This document shows positions 24,595 through 39,000 of a stretch of DNA of 64,000 nt, one piece after another (the first letter of the stretch is position 1; every line of letters begins with the position of its first letter). The stretch covers positions 248,001-312,000 of the forward strand of contig JAUIRK010000677.1 in the NCBI GenBank assembly GCA_030549495.1. The letters are read 5' to 3'. The notes beneath the pieces were generated by a model. It had not been told where the DNA came from. It saw only the letters and a list, made by a program, of their open reading frames with translations, and searched no databases. The translations under genes and the position numbers were made by a program. The stretch is from Nectonema munidae. Its lineage: Eukaryota > Nematomorpha > Nectonematoida > Nectonematidae.

Positions 24595-25670
24595 AAATGA
24601 ATGCGATGTATTCAAATGCTATTCGTCGAGATGATTTTGATAGTAAGAACCCTATATATTGCTGATAACCAAGTTATGTATAGCAATAATAGATTCTATA
24701 AAATAAAGCAATTAATGATGACTGAAAAAATGAGCAGCGATGAAATTATTATTTATTATTTTCTGTTAAACAATTTATAAAAACTAACGTATACGATTTA
24801 GCTACATTTGGACTTCTAGTGATGGTGTTTACATAATATTGCTTATTGTGGAAAAAGTACTAAAACTTGGCATTGAAAATTAGACCAAGGTCTAATCTTT
24901 TTGTCAAAGGAGAAATTTATATGAAGGCTGTAAAATATATTGTGATAAATTTTTTGGTAGCCCTAAATCATGTGATGAAATGTCCACGTTAAGAAAAGGT
25001 TTTACTGCCACGGTACGCGAAAATCAGAGAGGCGGAGTTGTTATCAAATAAAGTTATGGCAAAAAGTCATAGGAGAAAGAGATGTGCTGCATACAAAGAA
25101 AAAAAATAATGCTTTTGTGCAATGATAATAAACCGGTTACAGTTGTTTCAAATGTATTTGGATTAGAACCAAGTTCATGTGTTAAACGATGGTGTCGTGA
25201 AAGTAAAAACAAAGAAAACATATATATTCTTAAATGTATAGAATACAATAATTACATGGGAGGTATTGATATATTTGACAAAAATATCTCTGCTTACAGG
25301 GTTAGGATTAGATTTAAAAAATGGTGGTGGCCATACTTTTCTTGGACTCTCTCTGTTTTGATGAATTGTGCATGGAAATTGTATATAAGAATCAATGATA
25401 TGAAAAGATTCAACCGTGAACAAATATCGTTTATAATTTCAATGAACTTTTGAAAAGAAAAAAAAGTAGCTTCACGCCGATTTGTTATTAGTGCCCTAGC
25501 AGGAACTTTTATTCGTTAAGATCTTTCTTGGCCATGTTAAAACAAAAGACAACGTAAATGCAGGTGCAGAGAATGTAGAAGTGTCTGTAAGTTTCTTTGT
25601 GAACGATGTCAAATTACTCTTTATCCTCAATGTTTCAAAACCCACCATACTGCTTCACAACTCTACCTGG
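24595..25670 (+). pseudogene. piggyBac transposase (copy 3, PGBD2/3-like), broken
   Basis: Early fragments read NAIRRDDFD and EKMSSDE, as in the piggyBac core start. A fragment TNVYDLATFGLLVMVF lies at about 24785-24835. The best part is 25082-25453: NDNKPVTVVSNVFGLEPSSC, CIEYNNYMGGIDIFDKNISA, YRVRIRFKKWWWPYFSWTLS and LMNCAWKLYIRIND, a clear third-Asp region and helical tail. At 25560-25660 a shifted frame gives CRCRECRSVCKFLCERCQIT, the C-terminal finger. Its sequence differs clearly from copies 1 and 2, so it is a separate family. Confidence 0.9.
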
Positions 25671-25689
25671 ATATTTTTTTATACTTAAA

Positions 25690-26190
25690 AAAAATGGATA
25701 CAGAAATCAGCGCTTCTCGATTAGCAAAATCTGTTACTAAATGGATTGACACTGCCTGGTGAAAGAGAAAAATCTCAACAATCACACGTTGTTTCAAACA
25801 GTGCAGTTCACCATGACAATTTTTCAGTAAAAACAGCTAACGACAACGATGAACTTACGTTATCTGCTCTCATTCTTCAGATCTCAAAGTCCGATATCAC
25901 TGCTAACGATTTCATCGATAAGACCACTAACACTGAAGACACATCTGGCTGGGAGTCTGCAGTAGCACGCCAGCATCTGTAAGCTGACTCGGTCAGTGAC
26001 GGTGATGAACCAGACGCGATTGAATCACCAAAGAAAAAAATTAGCCGCATAAACGTCCGTGATATGCTCCAGAAAATCCGCACTTTTGCTTGGCTGGAAG
26101 AACCATCCATGCTTCCAGAAATTCAGTAACTTATCACTAAAAACAATTCGGCTATTGTTAAGAAGTCTGTTACTTCCAAATAATTGTCCA
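25690..26190 (+). pseudogene. Tigger/pogo transposase C-terminal fragment
   Basis: One frame gives AKSVTKWIDTAW, then a stop, then KISTITRCFKQC, matching the WI..AW..(S)..TI..CF..(C/A)GF segment of Tigger-type (CENP-B-like) transposases. A following frame gives an acidic linker and then RDMLQKIRTFAWLEEPSMLP, a typical Tigger tail. Only the last quarter of the protein is present; the DDE core is absent. It directly follows piggyBac copy 3. Confidence 0.7.
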
Positions 26191-26800
26191 TTGTCCATCA
26201 AAGACTTTTTCTATTCCTAACATCTGAATTTGTGGTTGTCTTATGATCTGATGGTGAAATAAAAATTTGGATGTAGTTTTCTCGTTCTCTTTATTTTTAA
26301 AAATTTGCGCTATTTTTTAAATGTTTTACTAAATTTGAAGGAATATAATTCTAACAACAAGTAGGTTTATGTGTTCTTAATATATCCGTGTAAATAAACA
26401 TGTACATCAGTAGACAGCAGTGTCAAAGGCACGTAAGGATGGCTGATGATCTTTGAATATTTTAAAGTTATGGAAAATCTATATTCACTTACTTTTGAAA
26501 ACATTCACTAGCTAAGGTTTATTTTGAGAAAGATTATTTCGATTGTGAATCGAATAATGATTTGGGTTGAACACAGATGTTGAAGTATCTTCTGGCATAC
26601 CCTTAGTAATAAAGATGGATTACTCCCATGTTTAAATGTGAAGATTTAGTGAAATATCAAACTTCATTCTTCAAACACAGTAGAAAGTATTATCATGGTG
26701 TAATTAAAAATAACTATTATCTGATTCTTTTCAATTCTTGGAATATCTTTGTTTGAACTCTTCTACAACAATGTGATAATAGAGATTTAAAAAGTAAAAA
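26191..26800. other. non-coding stretch downstream of the VRK gene
   Basis: AT-rich sequence with no recognised coding, terminal-repeat or RNA feature. Confidence 0.4.
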
Positions 26801-26802
26801 CT

Positions 26803-26808
26803 TTTATT
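26803..26808 (-). promoter_or_regulatory. poly(A) signal of the VRK gene
   Basis: The minus strand reads AATAAA, about 40 bp after the stop codon of the last VRK exon, the expected place for a cleavage signal with a short 3' UTR. Confidence 0.7.
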
Positions 26809-26848
26809 TAAAGAAAATTTACATAAATTAAAGTTTGGGGTAGGCAGC

Positions 26849-27057
26849 TTATTCCAAGAAGCTTTCATCATCCGTTAAAATTTGGGATTTTCGAAATCCA
26901 GTAGAAGATTTTTTGCAGGTGAGTCTTTTTTTATATACTCTTAGTGATTTAACTTTAGTAGGCTTCTTTTTTTCGAGACGTGATGGTAAATACTCTGGAG
27001 GCGTGTAGTATACAGTGCAATTTAGATTCTTCAGTGATTTGTGATCAGTGATATTAT
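26849..27057 (-). CDS. VRK last exon
   Basis: After the acceptor gtcctag it reads DNITDHKSLKNLNCTVYYTP, then many Lys and Arg, ending ILTDDESFLE and a stop. Phase 1 matches the previous exon exactly, and AATAAA follows 40 bp downstream. No family motif is recognised in it. Confidence 0.65.
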
Positions 27058-30000
27058 CTAGGACATACAAATGAACTTTATTAATACTTTATGCGACAAA
27101 TTGTTTAAATTAAAAAGAAACGAAATAAATAAATATGATTCTTAAAATTATGCTTAAGGAGGGGAAAATTTTAACTGAAGTATTTGTTAATAATATTGAT
27201 CATAAAAGGCTTTAGAAAAAAATAAAAGAGTAACAAACTCAAACGTATATAAAAATTTCAAAATTTTAACTAATTCTCAAAATTTAATTCTTAGAAGACA
27301 CTTATCAGAAGATTGGCAAGTCTGCAAAGGGAGAAAATGGCAGGCAATAATAATGGGAAAAAGAATATTTATGTTTTAAGTGAAAATATATTTAGAAAAA
27401 AACAATTTAGAATTTTAAGATGATAAGATTGCTGAGAGTGAGAATAAGGTTACTTAGACGCATCGAGATGTGCACCATCCCAATTTGATTCCAAACCTTT
27501 CTATATCAAAAATATTTAGCTAAAGTGTCTAAAAGTTTAAAGGAGGATTCAAAATCCTTTTCTTTATGATAAATGGTTCTAATCCGCGCCCCTCATCCTC
27601 TTTTTTTGAGGCGCGCATAGCAAAGTAGCATATATACTATCATATTGAAACAGTCAAAATTTCGTAAATATGTTGATTTATTATTTATGAAGTAGCCGGT
27701 CCCGTTGTTGTTTTGTTGCGATCGAAACATAGGATCATTGGTAGAGTGTTTGTTTCTCGGTTCGCCCGAAATATAGGATATCATTGATAGTGTTTGTTTC
27801 TAGCTTCCCTTGAAACATTTGCTGGTTGGCAGAATGTTTGTTTTTCGCTTCTCTCGAAACATAGGATGATTTATATAGAAGATTAGGTTTAAGCGTTAGG
27901 TACACACAAAAACAAAATATAACATTTGACTGTTAGAGGATAGAAGAGAAAGCAATGTGGTACGAATTCGTGTATCTGTCTGTTGATAGAATCATTATGA
28001 TTGGTTTTATTGATTTCTCGATAAAATAAATTTGAGAATTGGATTCAGCATACTTAAAAAGAGGTATATATGCGTAAAAATCTATTTATTTGTAAGATTG
28101 GCGAATTTGAGGAAAATCACCATTTTTAAATGCCTTTCGACAGCTTTTGATTGACTTTCAAACGGAATAAACATCACCATAATTCAGCATACTTTAAAAC
28201 AGGTATATATTAAATTCACCACACCACAATTGGGTGTTAATTAATTGGAAAAAGATTATGAAATCTGAGAACCAGCGAGGAAGCGCCCTTTACGGCACAG
28301 AGAACTTGAGTGGATAAATTTTGCCCAGCACTAATAGAGTTCGTTTGCAGGACACACACGTGCTTTTTACTCCAGTCCACGAAAATTTATCTATATTTTA
28401 TCAGCTATAGATTGATACTAATGGTTTAAATTCACAGTCTGTACTTCGCGTTTTTTGTGGTTTTTTATACTGATACGATTATTATAGAAAATATTTTTTC
28501 CAAAAAATTAAATAATAATTTTTAACGCCATCTAAAAAAAGGATATAAAAAAAATTCAGAAATTTTTTATGAATCTGTAAAATAGCTAATAAAAAAAGTA
28601 TATGATTAAAAGCAATTTCAAAATTAGAGTATTTTTAATTTTTAAAAATATAATGAAAGTTTATATATATCAAAAAGTGGAACAAGTTTATTCAAAAAGT
28701 GAAAAAAGTCTAATATATCAAAATTTCATTAAAAATTATCGGGTTAGCACCTAAGAGTTTCAAGAAAGTGCTCCTCTAGTTTTTATTTAGTCTAAAAATT
28801 GAATAAAACAAGAAATGTTTATTCAAGTTCAAAACATAGGGCTAAAGAAGATATTCACGTCTTTCCTCCAATGATTTATATTATGAATTTAATACGATGA
28901 TCTTTATATGTTGGTTGGTGGATAATTGTAGCTAAAATATTCTAAATTTACTCTTAGGTTTCACTGGAAATAATTACCAATTTTCATTGACCCAAAATAA
29001 TTAAGTGGGACATTTTTGAGGGGCCATTCAGAATACCGTTGCATTACAATGATCCCTTGAAGGGACACTGTCTTTAGTTATATTTTACTTTGGTTTGATC
29101 CTGAATTTCGAAATGAACATGTGCACTACAACTGAAAAAAGTTGTAAAGCATAAAGCCCAAAAATAGATCAAGATATTTTCTAGTTTATATGAAAAGGGC
29201 AAAATATAAGCCTGATAACAATTGAAAAACTTTCTAATTAAAAAAGTGTGTTATGGGCTGGCTAAATCACTTGATCACTCAGAGCTTCTTTTTCATTTTT
29301 TAAAATTTTACCTAAAATTAGAGAGAACTGTAAACAAAATTTAGAATGAAGAGATATAAAAAACAATTAAGAGCAACTCTTTACCAGAAGCAGGTTTGGA
29401 AACTGGAGTTGTGCAATCTTTTTGTAAATTTCGTGACTTTTTTTTAGGTAAAATTATATTTTGATTCTTCTTTCTTTCAAGGACATGCAGCTTATTCTTA
29501 TTTTCTGCTACATCACTAAGTCCATTTAAATTTTGTTTCTTGGAAATCCTCTTTTCCTTCACCATCAAGACTTTCTAATTAATAAAATTATGGCACAATT
29601 TACGAAAAATACATCATCACGCTTCTATTTAAAAAAGATAGGTTTGATAACTCTGTATGCTGCTTTTCTGATAGCAGTTATGGGATTTGTTAGCAAGAAC
29701 CCGTCTCTCTCGCTTCACGCTTCAGAAAGAGACTATCGGCATGCGTTCTTTGAAGAAGATTAACGTTGCTGTTACCCCTAGGTTACACTATCTCGTTATT
29801 AGTATAATCTATCAGTTAAAAAAAAAGAAAACAATTTTTAATTTGAAATGAGAAAGTATATTCATGGCTGGAAAATACTCACCGAGAAAAATTTTGATTG
29901 AGGTCAATCATTTTAAGAGTAGAAAGATCAACTCGACAAGCGCATATGCTCGGACATGAAACACCTCTGCATATGGTGAATAGCAAATTCAAATAAAAAC

Positions 30001-33000
30001 GTAACTAAATGAGTATACGGGATTCTGATCTTTATTTATTCCTGATGACTTTGAAGTTGACGAAAGGAGAAAGGATAAAACAAGTTTGGAATCATCTGTT
30101 GCATGACAACTCTTCACAAGTTGGGAAGAGAAGTAGGAGCGGAATTTATCGTAATCCGGCCTCTCGTCATATTTTAACGAGTTGGAGGCATTTAGATAAC
30201 TATACAATTCTTCTAAAAACGTAATAAAATTAAAAAAAAAGGAAAATGTAAAATACATGCATTTTTCTATTTCTAATTTCGTTAAAATTGATAAACGGTT
30301 TTAATATTCAATTTTACTCACAAACATTTATAATTCATGTTATGCAAACTCCGATTTCTCTGCAGAATAGTCGACACTGAAACGGTCGGCAAGAGCCAAT
30401 AAGATAAAGGAGTCTACTCTACGCATCGCTTTGATTCCATACTTTTAAGCGCATTTTAAAATATGAAAAATTAATCCGGGAAAATTAGGCTTTCTTTGAT
30501 AGCTAAAGTGTTAGATTAGTTTGAATAATGAATAATAATAATATCACATCGACACTTTAATCACACATCAAAGAATTGGGCTTTGGTTCATATTTTAAAA
30601 CAACCAAATAATTAAACATACAAAAAAACTTGAAACCAAATCCAAAATAAATACTTACAAGCGTGCAATATGCATAGTAAATGAGGTGATTGTGGGTACC
30701 AAAATTATTTCATATTACACTGATTTCACATACCATTTTTGAATACCTTATAAATTTTATTGATTTTCAGATAAAACAGGCTTCCTTTGAAAATTGTATA
30801 CAAACTTAATCTTTAAGACAAAATAAGAATAAAAACGACAAAACAAAGCTAAAGTTTAAGATCAAACCTGGAATATTTATGTTTTGGGAGGAAAAATGCA
30901 ACTTCAAAGTCTTTGGCATTCCTTCCATAAAACTAAATAAAATGATTAATATTAGACAGCTAACATTTTATTTCGTTACTCTGCCTTAGGGTATATCACC
31001 ACCATGCTCAGCTCATTTTCAATGCAGTCTGTCCCTTTCATGTATCCAAAACTCTGACGTGACTGATATAAAATAAATTTATGGGGAAGCAATTCTAGGT
31101 GATGGAAAAATAACATTTGTTTCAAATTATAATGCTAACGTGAAATCTTGCAACGATGTCCAATCTGGAGTATAACCCATACATACGGACGCAATTTTTT
31201 CCTATAATAATAATAATTGCTATTGGTATTGCAGTACAATGGTCAAGTTTTTACTGTCGGTTGAAGCAGGGAATAGTTTGCGGTTATAGAACAGTTGAAT
31301 TTAGACAATATTTTCATAGATAACTCTATAAAAAAGCGCTTATGGGGGAGAGTGTCCAATAGGAACATTCTTTGAGGTGCTTGTTAGTGCTTGTTAGTGC
31401 ACTCGACTGGAACACTGACACGTTTTTAGATATAGATGAAGCGTTTTAGGATTCGAGAAGTTTAGCTGTCACTGCCTGTCATAGTTTAATTTTGTATTCA
31501 GTTTGAATAGGTGTCGTATAAAAAAGATCTTTAATCCTTTTGGTACACTTAAACGGAAAGTTACCAATAATGAATCAAGCAAGATATAAGCATCTGAGTT
31601 AAAGAGATTTTAAAAAAATCGATCCTTCTGAGGAGCCGGAGGATTTGTCTACATGGAGTCGGAGCCTGAAAGATTAAAAATATGGCTGCTATGCCTGGCT
31701 ATGCATTTTTTTGAATATTTTATCTTACAATTTATTATTAATTAAAAAATATTTACTGACGAGTGTAAGAGTAAGTTGGTAGGCAGAATTCTAAATTAAT
31801 GAAAAGTGTCTTTTCATTAATGAAGCCGTAATACACTCCATGCCTAAGAATAAACAACCTGCCAATGACAAAAAATCAAATGAAAGATTTTTAGTTTCTG
31901 ATCCAACTCTTCAATCAACTAGTCCCTCCATATCAGTCTACTTATTGAAAAGTGTAAAGTTATTTTGTCAGATGCATTCAACATTAGTATGATACCTAAT
32001 CAATTTCTAAAATAATTATTTTTATTTATTACTTTTCACTTTTTATATATTCGAAAATGGGCGTTTTGAAATAGGAATACACAAACTTTAATTAGTAGAC
32101 GTATGCTTTATCAGACAAAAATGATAAAAAGCAATGCTTTTATCATACAATTATCTATATAAATGAAATAAGCACTAATGAACCTACAGTAATTCTAATA
32201 GTAGTTTTCATTACTTCTCTTTCTATATAGCATAGGCAAAAACTAACACACTGTATTACATTCAATACATACCCTAATAAGTGTCAACATATATTACATA
32301 GATATGTATATTAATAGATCTCTTTTCTGCATCTGTAACATTTCAGTATAGTTTTCTTATAATACGTTAGTTGAAATATATGTATATCGATATTATATAT
32401 CTAGAAATTAGAAGTAAATAAAGCTTCCAAGCCCGAAATGAAAGGTTTCTTAGAGAGCTGGACTAGGTTCTTCCTTTATCGAAAGGCTTGATTAGATATG
32501 ATTTCAGTTATCCAGTATTTATATTCAAGATGCGCTTCTCTGTCAATGCATATCTATTTTTATAAAGCTAGTGTTATTGTGTTGTTTTCTTTCTTTTATG
32601 AATGGTACGCCTAGTGTAAAAACATAAGCATATAAAAATATAATAAAATTAAAGTTAACACTAGTTCTAACATTGATTTCATTGTCTAAAAAAAGAGCTC
32701 TTTGATGAATCCTTGGTTCGCTCTTCATAAACATTTCCTACACTACATAACTTTTGCCGCCCTATTCTTTTTAAAGTGAGGCATTGTAAAATCGCGAGTA
32801 TAAATTGCAGCTATTAAGCGTAAAAAGGCTAAATTTTTGACCTGCAGCTAATACGACAAACAACCTTTTCAATTTTGTTCAACATCACACTCTTCAAAAG
32901 AATTACAATTTTTATAATCAACAAAAGTAAATTTCCTAGTAATCCAAGGAATTCATGAACGAGTACTGTTTTTGTACTATGCGCGTCCATTCCACATATT

Positions 33001-36000
33001 TTTCTTAGAATTTAAGAATATCGTTAGCTTCGCTGAAACAAAGACGAAAGCATTTCAAAATTCATTTTAAAAGGAGGTGGCTTGGGATTTTTCGGTATTA
33101 GAAGATTTCAATGGATACAAAAAACTCAGAAAGCATCACATTTTGAAGGTTAAGACTTAACTTACTTGTAGGCCGAGCTCTTTAATTGAAAAATTATGAG
33201 GATTTTAATCCTTAGCTTAAGAACTTAACAATTTGATTATATCGATGGAACATGTGCCGATCCTCCAATTAAAAGACCAACTTCAAAAATATGCGTGTAA
33301 AAATGCTTTACCTGTTTTTATCAATTTATCCTATTACATGAAAGAAAGATCTTTTTCGTGAGAAATCTTCTTTCACTAACTTGCTCAATCGAACAAGGTG
33401 CATGCTCGTCAGATTTACTATTCTGTAATCTTCGCCCCCCCCCTCTTAAAACCGCCACTGTGTGGCACTCCTGTACCAAATAATGAAAATTGTCTGCTGA
33501 ATAATATATTGATAAAGAAGAAAACCATTAGTCTGGAAAATTATGGTCCTCAGAGGTTTAAAGGATGATAAATATCGGATACAAGAACGATTTCTATGTT
33601 CGCTGATAGCAGTAATAATATATTGCTTTATTCCTTAATCAATGTATACTTAGAAAAGTACATATAAAGGGGCTCAAGCGAAAACTCAAAAGCAGAATTT
33701 ACTGGCTATCTTATCTCCTTGACTCCCAATAATGGGTTGAATGTGTTGATCGCTAGCCCAAAACGATAGCTCAACATGGCATATGAGAAACCAGGTGTAT
33801 CAAACCTTTTATATCTCAACTTAATGGTATCCAACTAGCACTGCAAGATCTGTTAGACCTTAACTTAACAGCCAAGACTGAAAGGAAAGTATTGGCATAC
33901 ATTTTAATTGTGTGCTAATGTCGGCAGTTGAGTATAAAATTTTAGCATTTGTAACAACGTAATTCAAGCTAAAGATACCACTCTGAAAGTGGAGGTGTGT
34001 AACATTGAAACTCTCCTTAAAGATTTAATGAAGTTATGAAATAACTGGAAAAGATTCTGAAATGAAGACAACGATGGAAATCAAATTACATCAGGGTGCA
34101 GAAGTTAATAGGAAGGAAGCAAGAATGCATTATAAGTATACAAGTAGACGTGAAGCCGATATAGTGAAAATTAATGGCACATATGTTACTGCATGCGTTA
34201 ATGATGTGGAGATGTTGGCTGAAAAGTGTGAAGGTGAGTTAGAAAGAAAGCAAACAGGTTGTATCGCAACAATATCCTTCAGACCTTGATGATGAAGATC
34301 TTGAAGAAGAAATACAACATTTACCAGTAACCCCAATTTTATAAAACATGCGCTCAAATCTATAGATTTGCAAAATTTGTTAAAAGAATACAAATTGTAT
34401 GAATTATTTCCAAATGTTTGTATTAGCCTGCATCTGCTGAGAGATCTTGCAGTAAGCTCAAACGTATCAAAAATTATTCGCGTTCTACTACATCACAAAG
34501 TAGACTTAGTGGTGGCATTTTTTTTTAACAAATTTAATATAAAAGAAGTTAACAAAACGTTGAAAATGGATGGAACACACACAGAGTTCATAATCATGAT
34601 TCGAAAACAATTTTCATTTAGCATTATAAACACTGTGTGTGGTCGAAATATTAATAAACTTTTCTCTAAATTTTCAACGTTCTATTAAATATAATTCATG
34701 TTAAAAATGGTAAATGCAAAAGTGTAAACACTAATCTAAATTACTATATTACTTAAATACCGTTGTTTTTACATAGATAATGTTTTATCTGATCAATAAA
34801 TAATCACTTGGTCAAGTTTTATGCACATTAACTAGCCTCATTTTTTTAATTTGAAAATAATTTTGCAAATCTTAATAAAATTTTTATAGCTCATAAAGTT
34901 ACCGAGAAATTGATAAATATGTGACATTTCTTTATGCAGATGTCTAGTGGGGACAATGGTTTATGTTGCAAGAAAAGCCGTGATGCCAAGATACACTACA
35001 TTTACAATTGTGACACAAAGTTACGATCTGGATTAAAGTGCAGCTGAGAAAAATGGAGTCTATTTTAGATGCAAGAGTTCAAGAAGTCTTGGGAGCAAAG
35101 CAGTAGACAGCTATTCTCGATAGCCATGTACTGTTATTTTCAAACAGGCCAAATCGATCTATGCAGCCAAAAACCCAGCACACTGTTAAATACATATCGA
35201 GTTGTTTGTGTAAATAATATATCTACATTAAAATTTTTTTTATCGATTCAAAAAAAGATAAACAAAATTTATACGAAATCAGATTTTATGAAAATATTTG
35301 ATTTGATGTGTGTTTGACAGCTTAATCGAGGAGATGTGTCCTACCTCTTTCTTTATATGTTTTTCTTATCTTTATGCTGATGTATACAGATTGATTCTAA
35401 GCTAAGGAAGGTATATAACTCAAATTTCATGAAAAAAATTTAAAAGGACTAAATATTTTTCTATGTTTTCAATTTTCAGTATAAAAATCAAAATATGAGA
35501 AACAAATTTAAAAAAAGATGAGGAAGTTTTAAACGAATAGAAGAATTACAATAGGGTAAGAATTTAACTTTGGTTATCATCTCTATTCAAAACTTTGATT
35601 CAAATATTTATCCATATCATGGGAAGCCAAAGTTGAAAAACGGTGGAATTGTCTCAGAAATAAATTTAAAAAGTTTTTTAATTCTGGAAATATGCTAAGA
35701 TATAGGTGAAAAAATTAATTCATAGTAGAAATATTTTCCTATCGAAAGTCATCTAACATAATTTGCAAATTTTAAAAGTTTCAAAAAAAAGTGAAAGCCT
35801 ACCTTATTTTTTTGGTTTTAACAGTGCAAGGATCTTTTATATCAGCCCATGGCAAACTATTTGAATACCAATGAATTAGATTAAATCCCAGAATTTCTAT
35901 ATCTGATCTCCTAGATGATTCTAAATGAATTAAAATGTATCAAGTTTAATTAAATATCATTTATCACGATTAAAAATTCAGGTAGAATTATAGTGTTCAA

Positions 36001-39000
36001 CTATCAAATATTATTAACACTCGTTCTATAAATAAAATGCAAAAAATAGGGCAAACGAATTCACAATTTTATATGGTTAATAAGATATGTTGATACACGA
36101 ATATAAACACTCTGGCACACGCCGGATGAAGAGCTCAGATTTTGCCTGTTTTTTCATCCCATCAATATCATTCTAAGTATTTAAAAGTAAGAACATCTAT
36201 TGAAAACATTTTATTGCAATCAACTCTGATAAAACTATAAAATCTATTTTAAATAGTTTGTTGACGAGTAGAGAAACGGTCAGCGATATTGAACGAACCA
36301 AAAAAGATTGCACACATATGAATTAGTAAATAAATAAGCACTGTTATCCACAGAGATTATATTTTCATAAAAAGCCGTAAAATTACGCTCAATGTGAAAC
36401 AACGTTAATCTTAGTGAACTATTATAGATTTATAAGACTTACGATGTTGCAAAACTTAAAACCATGAATATTTAAAGAAATAGAGAGAGAAACCCCTGTA
36501 TTACAAAGAATGCCACATAACTAAGACGTGGCTATATTTTATGGCGGTAGGTTGGCTAGTGGACAACTTGGAAAGTAGATGTACAAGATCTAAGCATGAA
36601 AATTCTCTATAGCTCTACTACATCAATAAATGAGATGGAAAATAGATATATCTTAACGCGTAGTGAAAAACATGAAAATGAATTAAATGTATAAAGAAAA
36701 ATGAAGCAATGGTTGCTTGTTTGGTAGATAAAGTAGTGACTCACGCTAGAATAAATAAACCTTTGAGACGGGTTTCACTAGTTAAATAATTAAATAGCAA
36801 GGTGATAAGAACTAAATACAAAACGATCTCGCTAATAATAGAAGATAATTTCTTTCAATGATCATCGAAATGAAATAAAACTAGCATATGTGTCTTCAGG
36901 GTTGCGGAATCAGAGAATGTATCTAAAATATTTAGGACTCGGAGTTTTATGAATAAATAGGTAAACTTATTGTAAGGGAGTCGGTAGTAAAATGTTGGCG
37001 CTAAATTTATTAAGCATTTGGAGCCGGAGTCTATTTTTTGTAAGTACTAGGAGGGCACATTTTCCCCAATACTTCGCAGCCTTGTGTGCCACACCCTCCC
37101 TTGCTTTAAAAGCTCCATAGCATCCCCCTTATCAAATTCCAGGACATTTGGGCTAATGCGAAATTGAAGCCTTCCCGTATAGAAACAAAATATAATAGTG
37201 GAATCAATGCTAAATTTGTTGATTTAATGTTGTCTAGGCATGAACACAAATAGGCGTCCGAACTTTTTCCTTCAGGAATATTTTCCATACAACTTTTTCT
37301 CGCAAGTTTTTTTGCAATAGAAGAACTTTTATTAATTAAGCCCAGTTTCATTTAGTACAATATTTTCAACTGATATTGGCCTAAAAGTGCGCTCCAAATA
37401 CTCTGAATTTAACATTAAATTTAAGTTCTTTGCAGCAGTTGCGTTCGTACTTCCTACTCGCTGTATTGATGCATTAGAAGAATCACAGTTGACTTGCCTT
37501 AAGAATTAATCTTCTATTTTGAAATCTCGGAGGAGTTATAAAAATAAATGCCTTTAATTCGTAAAGGAAGAGTTGCCTCAGCGCTTCCTGTAGAAATGTG
37601 GAATATTGTGGAGGAACACCGAGTGAATTGCCAAACACCAACAATGGCGTAGAAGGATTTCATAACGCATTACAATGTTCTGTCGAAAATACCGGTCCAA
37701 ATATTGAAAGATTAACCACAATTTAAAGGTCTAGGCAAGAAAAAATGGACATCGAAAGCGGCGAAGCACATTCTATGAAGAAAAAGAAAAGACATTTATT
37801 TACGAAGGGTTTGTTTCGCAAAAGATCAAAAACTTCATTTTTACGAAGTATTGCGATGAACTTGCATTCCTGGTTAAATTACAGCATAATCTTCTGTATA
37901 CATTTATTTTTGAATGGTGATTCCTTTGTATGCAAAATTTTTGAAAAGATAGACACACTTAGGAATAGTGAATTGCCTTCATTATTTCTCTTACACATCA
38001 AGAGCGTGAGATGCAAAGTGCAAACTATGGCATACTGCACAAAATATTGAGATTAACATTTATCAAAGTAGTATACGTATGCCATTATGCGCGTCTCTAC
38101 TTGTATACTCCAAAGTGCCATTGTGCGTCAACTTAGGATCATGTTTGTAAACTTTGTGTTCTCCGTTGTGAGCGAACTTTGAAACGAGACCAAAATCCAG
38201 CAGGTACAACTAAATATGAATACGGTCATTTGGGAAAAATTAAGTACGCCATCTATAAAACTACCTGTTCATTGAGATCAGACAAGTGACCAAAAATAAG
38301 ATTGGCAGCCTTAATGTCTCCATACGAATACTCAAAACTATGGATGTATTCCAGAGCGTTCAGCTATCAAAAGGTACACGATTTATACTAACGATTTCAA
38401 AATGAAATTATCTCAAGGTATACTAAACGAATCGCAAGAAGGGAAATGACATTTCTAGGAAGCGTGATGTTGTTTTCAGACATAACTTTAAGCAAGTCGG
38501 TGTTAAAGAAATGCATGACAATAAAACGAAATGTTGTATTTCCTTTTTCGAAATTTCCAATGCCTAGCAAAGGCTTAATTGCAAATGATTTCAATTTCCT
38601 TTGCTGCATCCAAGTCTTAACTTAAAAATACAATAACATGTGTTGCAAACATTTCATCAAAGTTTTACTTTTATCATCTTTGATGCATCTTGTATAGAAG
38701 TGAATTTCATTGAACAGTGTCCCATTTGTATGAGGCTCCTTAAACATCAAACGTATAATAAATAAGCATTAATAAGTTAAACAACTTTGCACATCTCCAA
38801 CATTACATAAAAAAGAGGCATCATTCAACTCTTTCATTTCAAAATAAAACAAGTTTCCAAAAAATGGGCTAAGTAGGTTCGTAAAAAGCAGTGTCATAGT
38901 CTGGTTAAGAGCAAAATAAGCAAGAGATAGGTAGAAAAGGAACATTAAAAATACAAGAAATTGGTATAAAGAAAATAAATAAAAATTTGACACACTTACA

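Noticed and set aside
26390-26450. cagtgtcaaaggcacg as a hAT end
   Set aside because: No matching opposite terminus or 8-bp duplication was found.
27723-27872. Regularly spaced repeats considered as a CRISPR array
   Set aside because: The units are directly adjacent and degenerate without unique spacers, and the locus is eukaryotic.
29879-29940. Minus-strand exon ending at a strong donor TCTCG|GTGAGTATT
   Set aside because: The exon frame that is open does not match the phases of the neighbouring VRK exons, which join directly to each other in phase 0.
37106-37351. Minus-strand ORF that might be the missing VRK exon
   Set aside because: Its plus strand carries clear MULE transposase motifs, and the minus frame lacks VRK motifs. 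It is a shadow.
37985-38034. Candidate VRK exon between tgtgcag and GTGTAAGAG
   Set aside because: The splice sites look good, but the translation (CHSLHFASHALD) lacks the SRRGDLE motif and its end phase does not fit the next exon.
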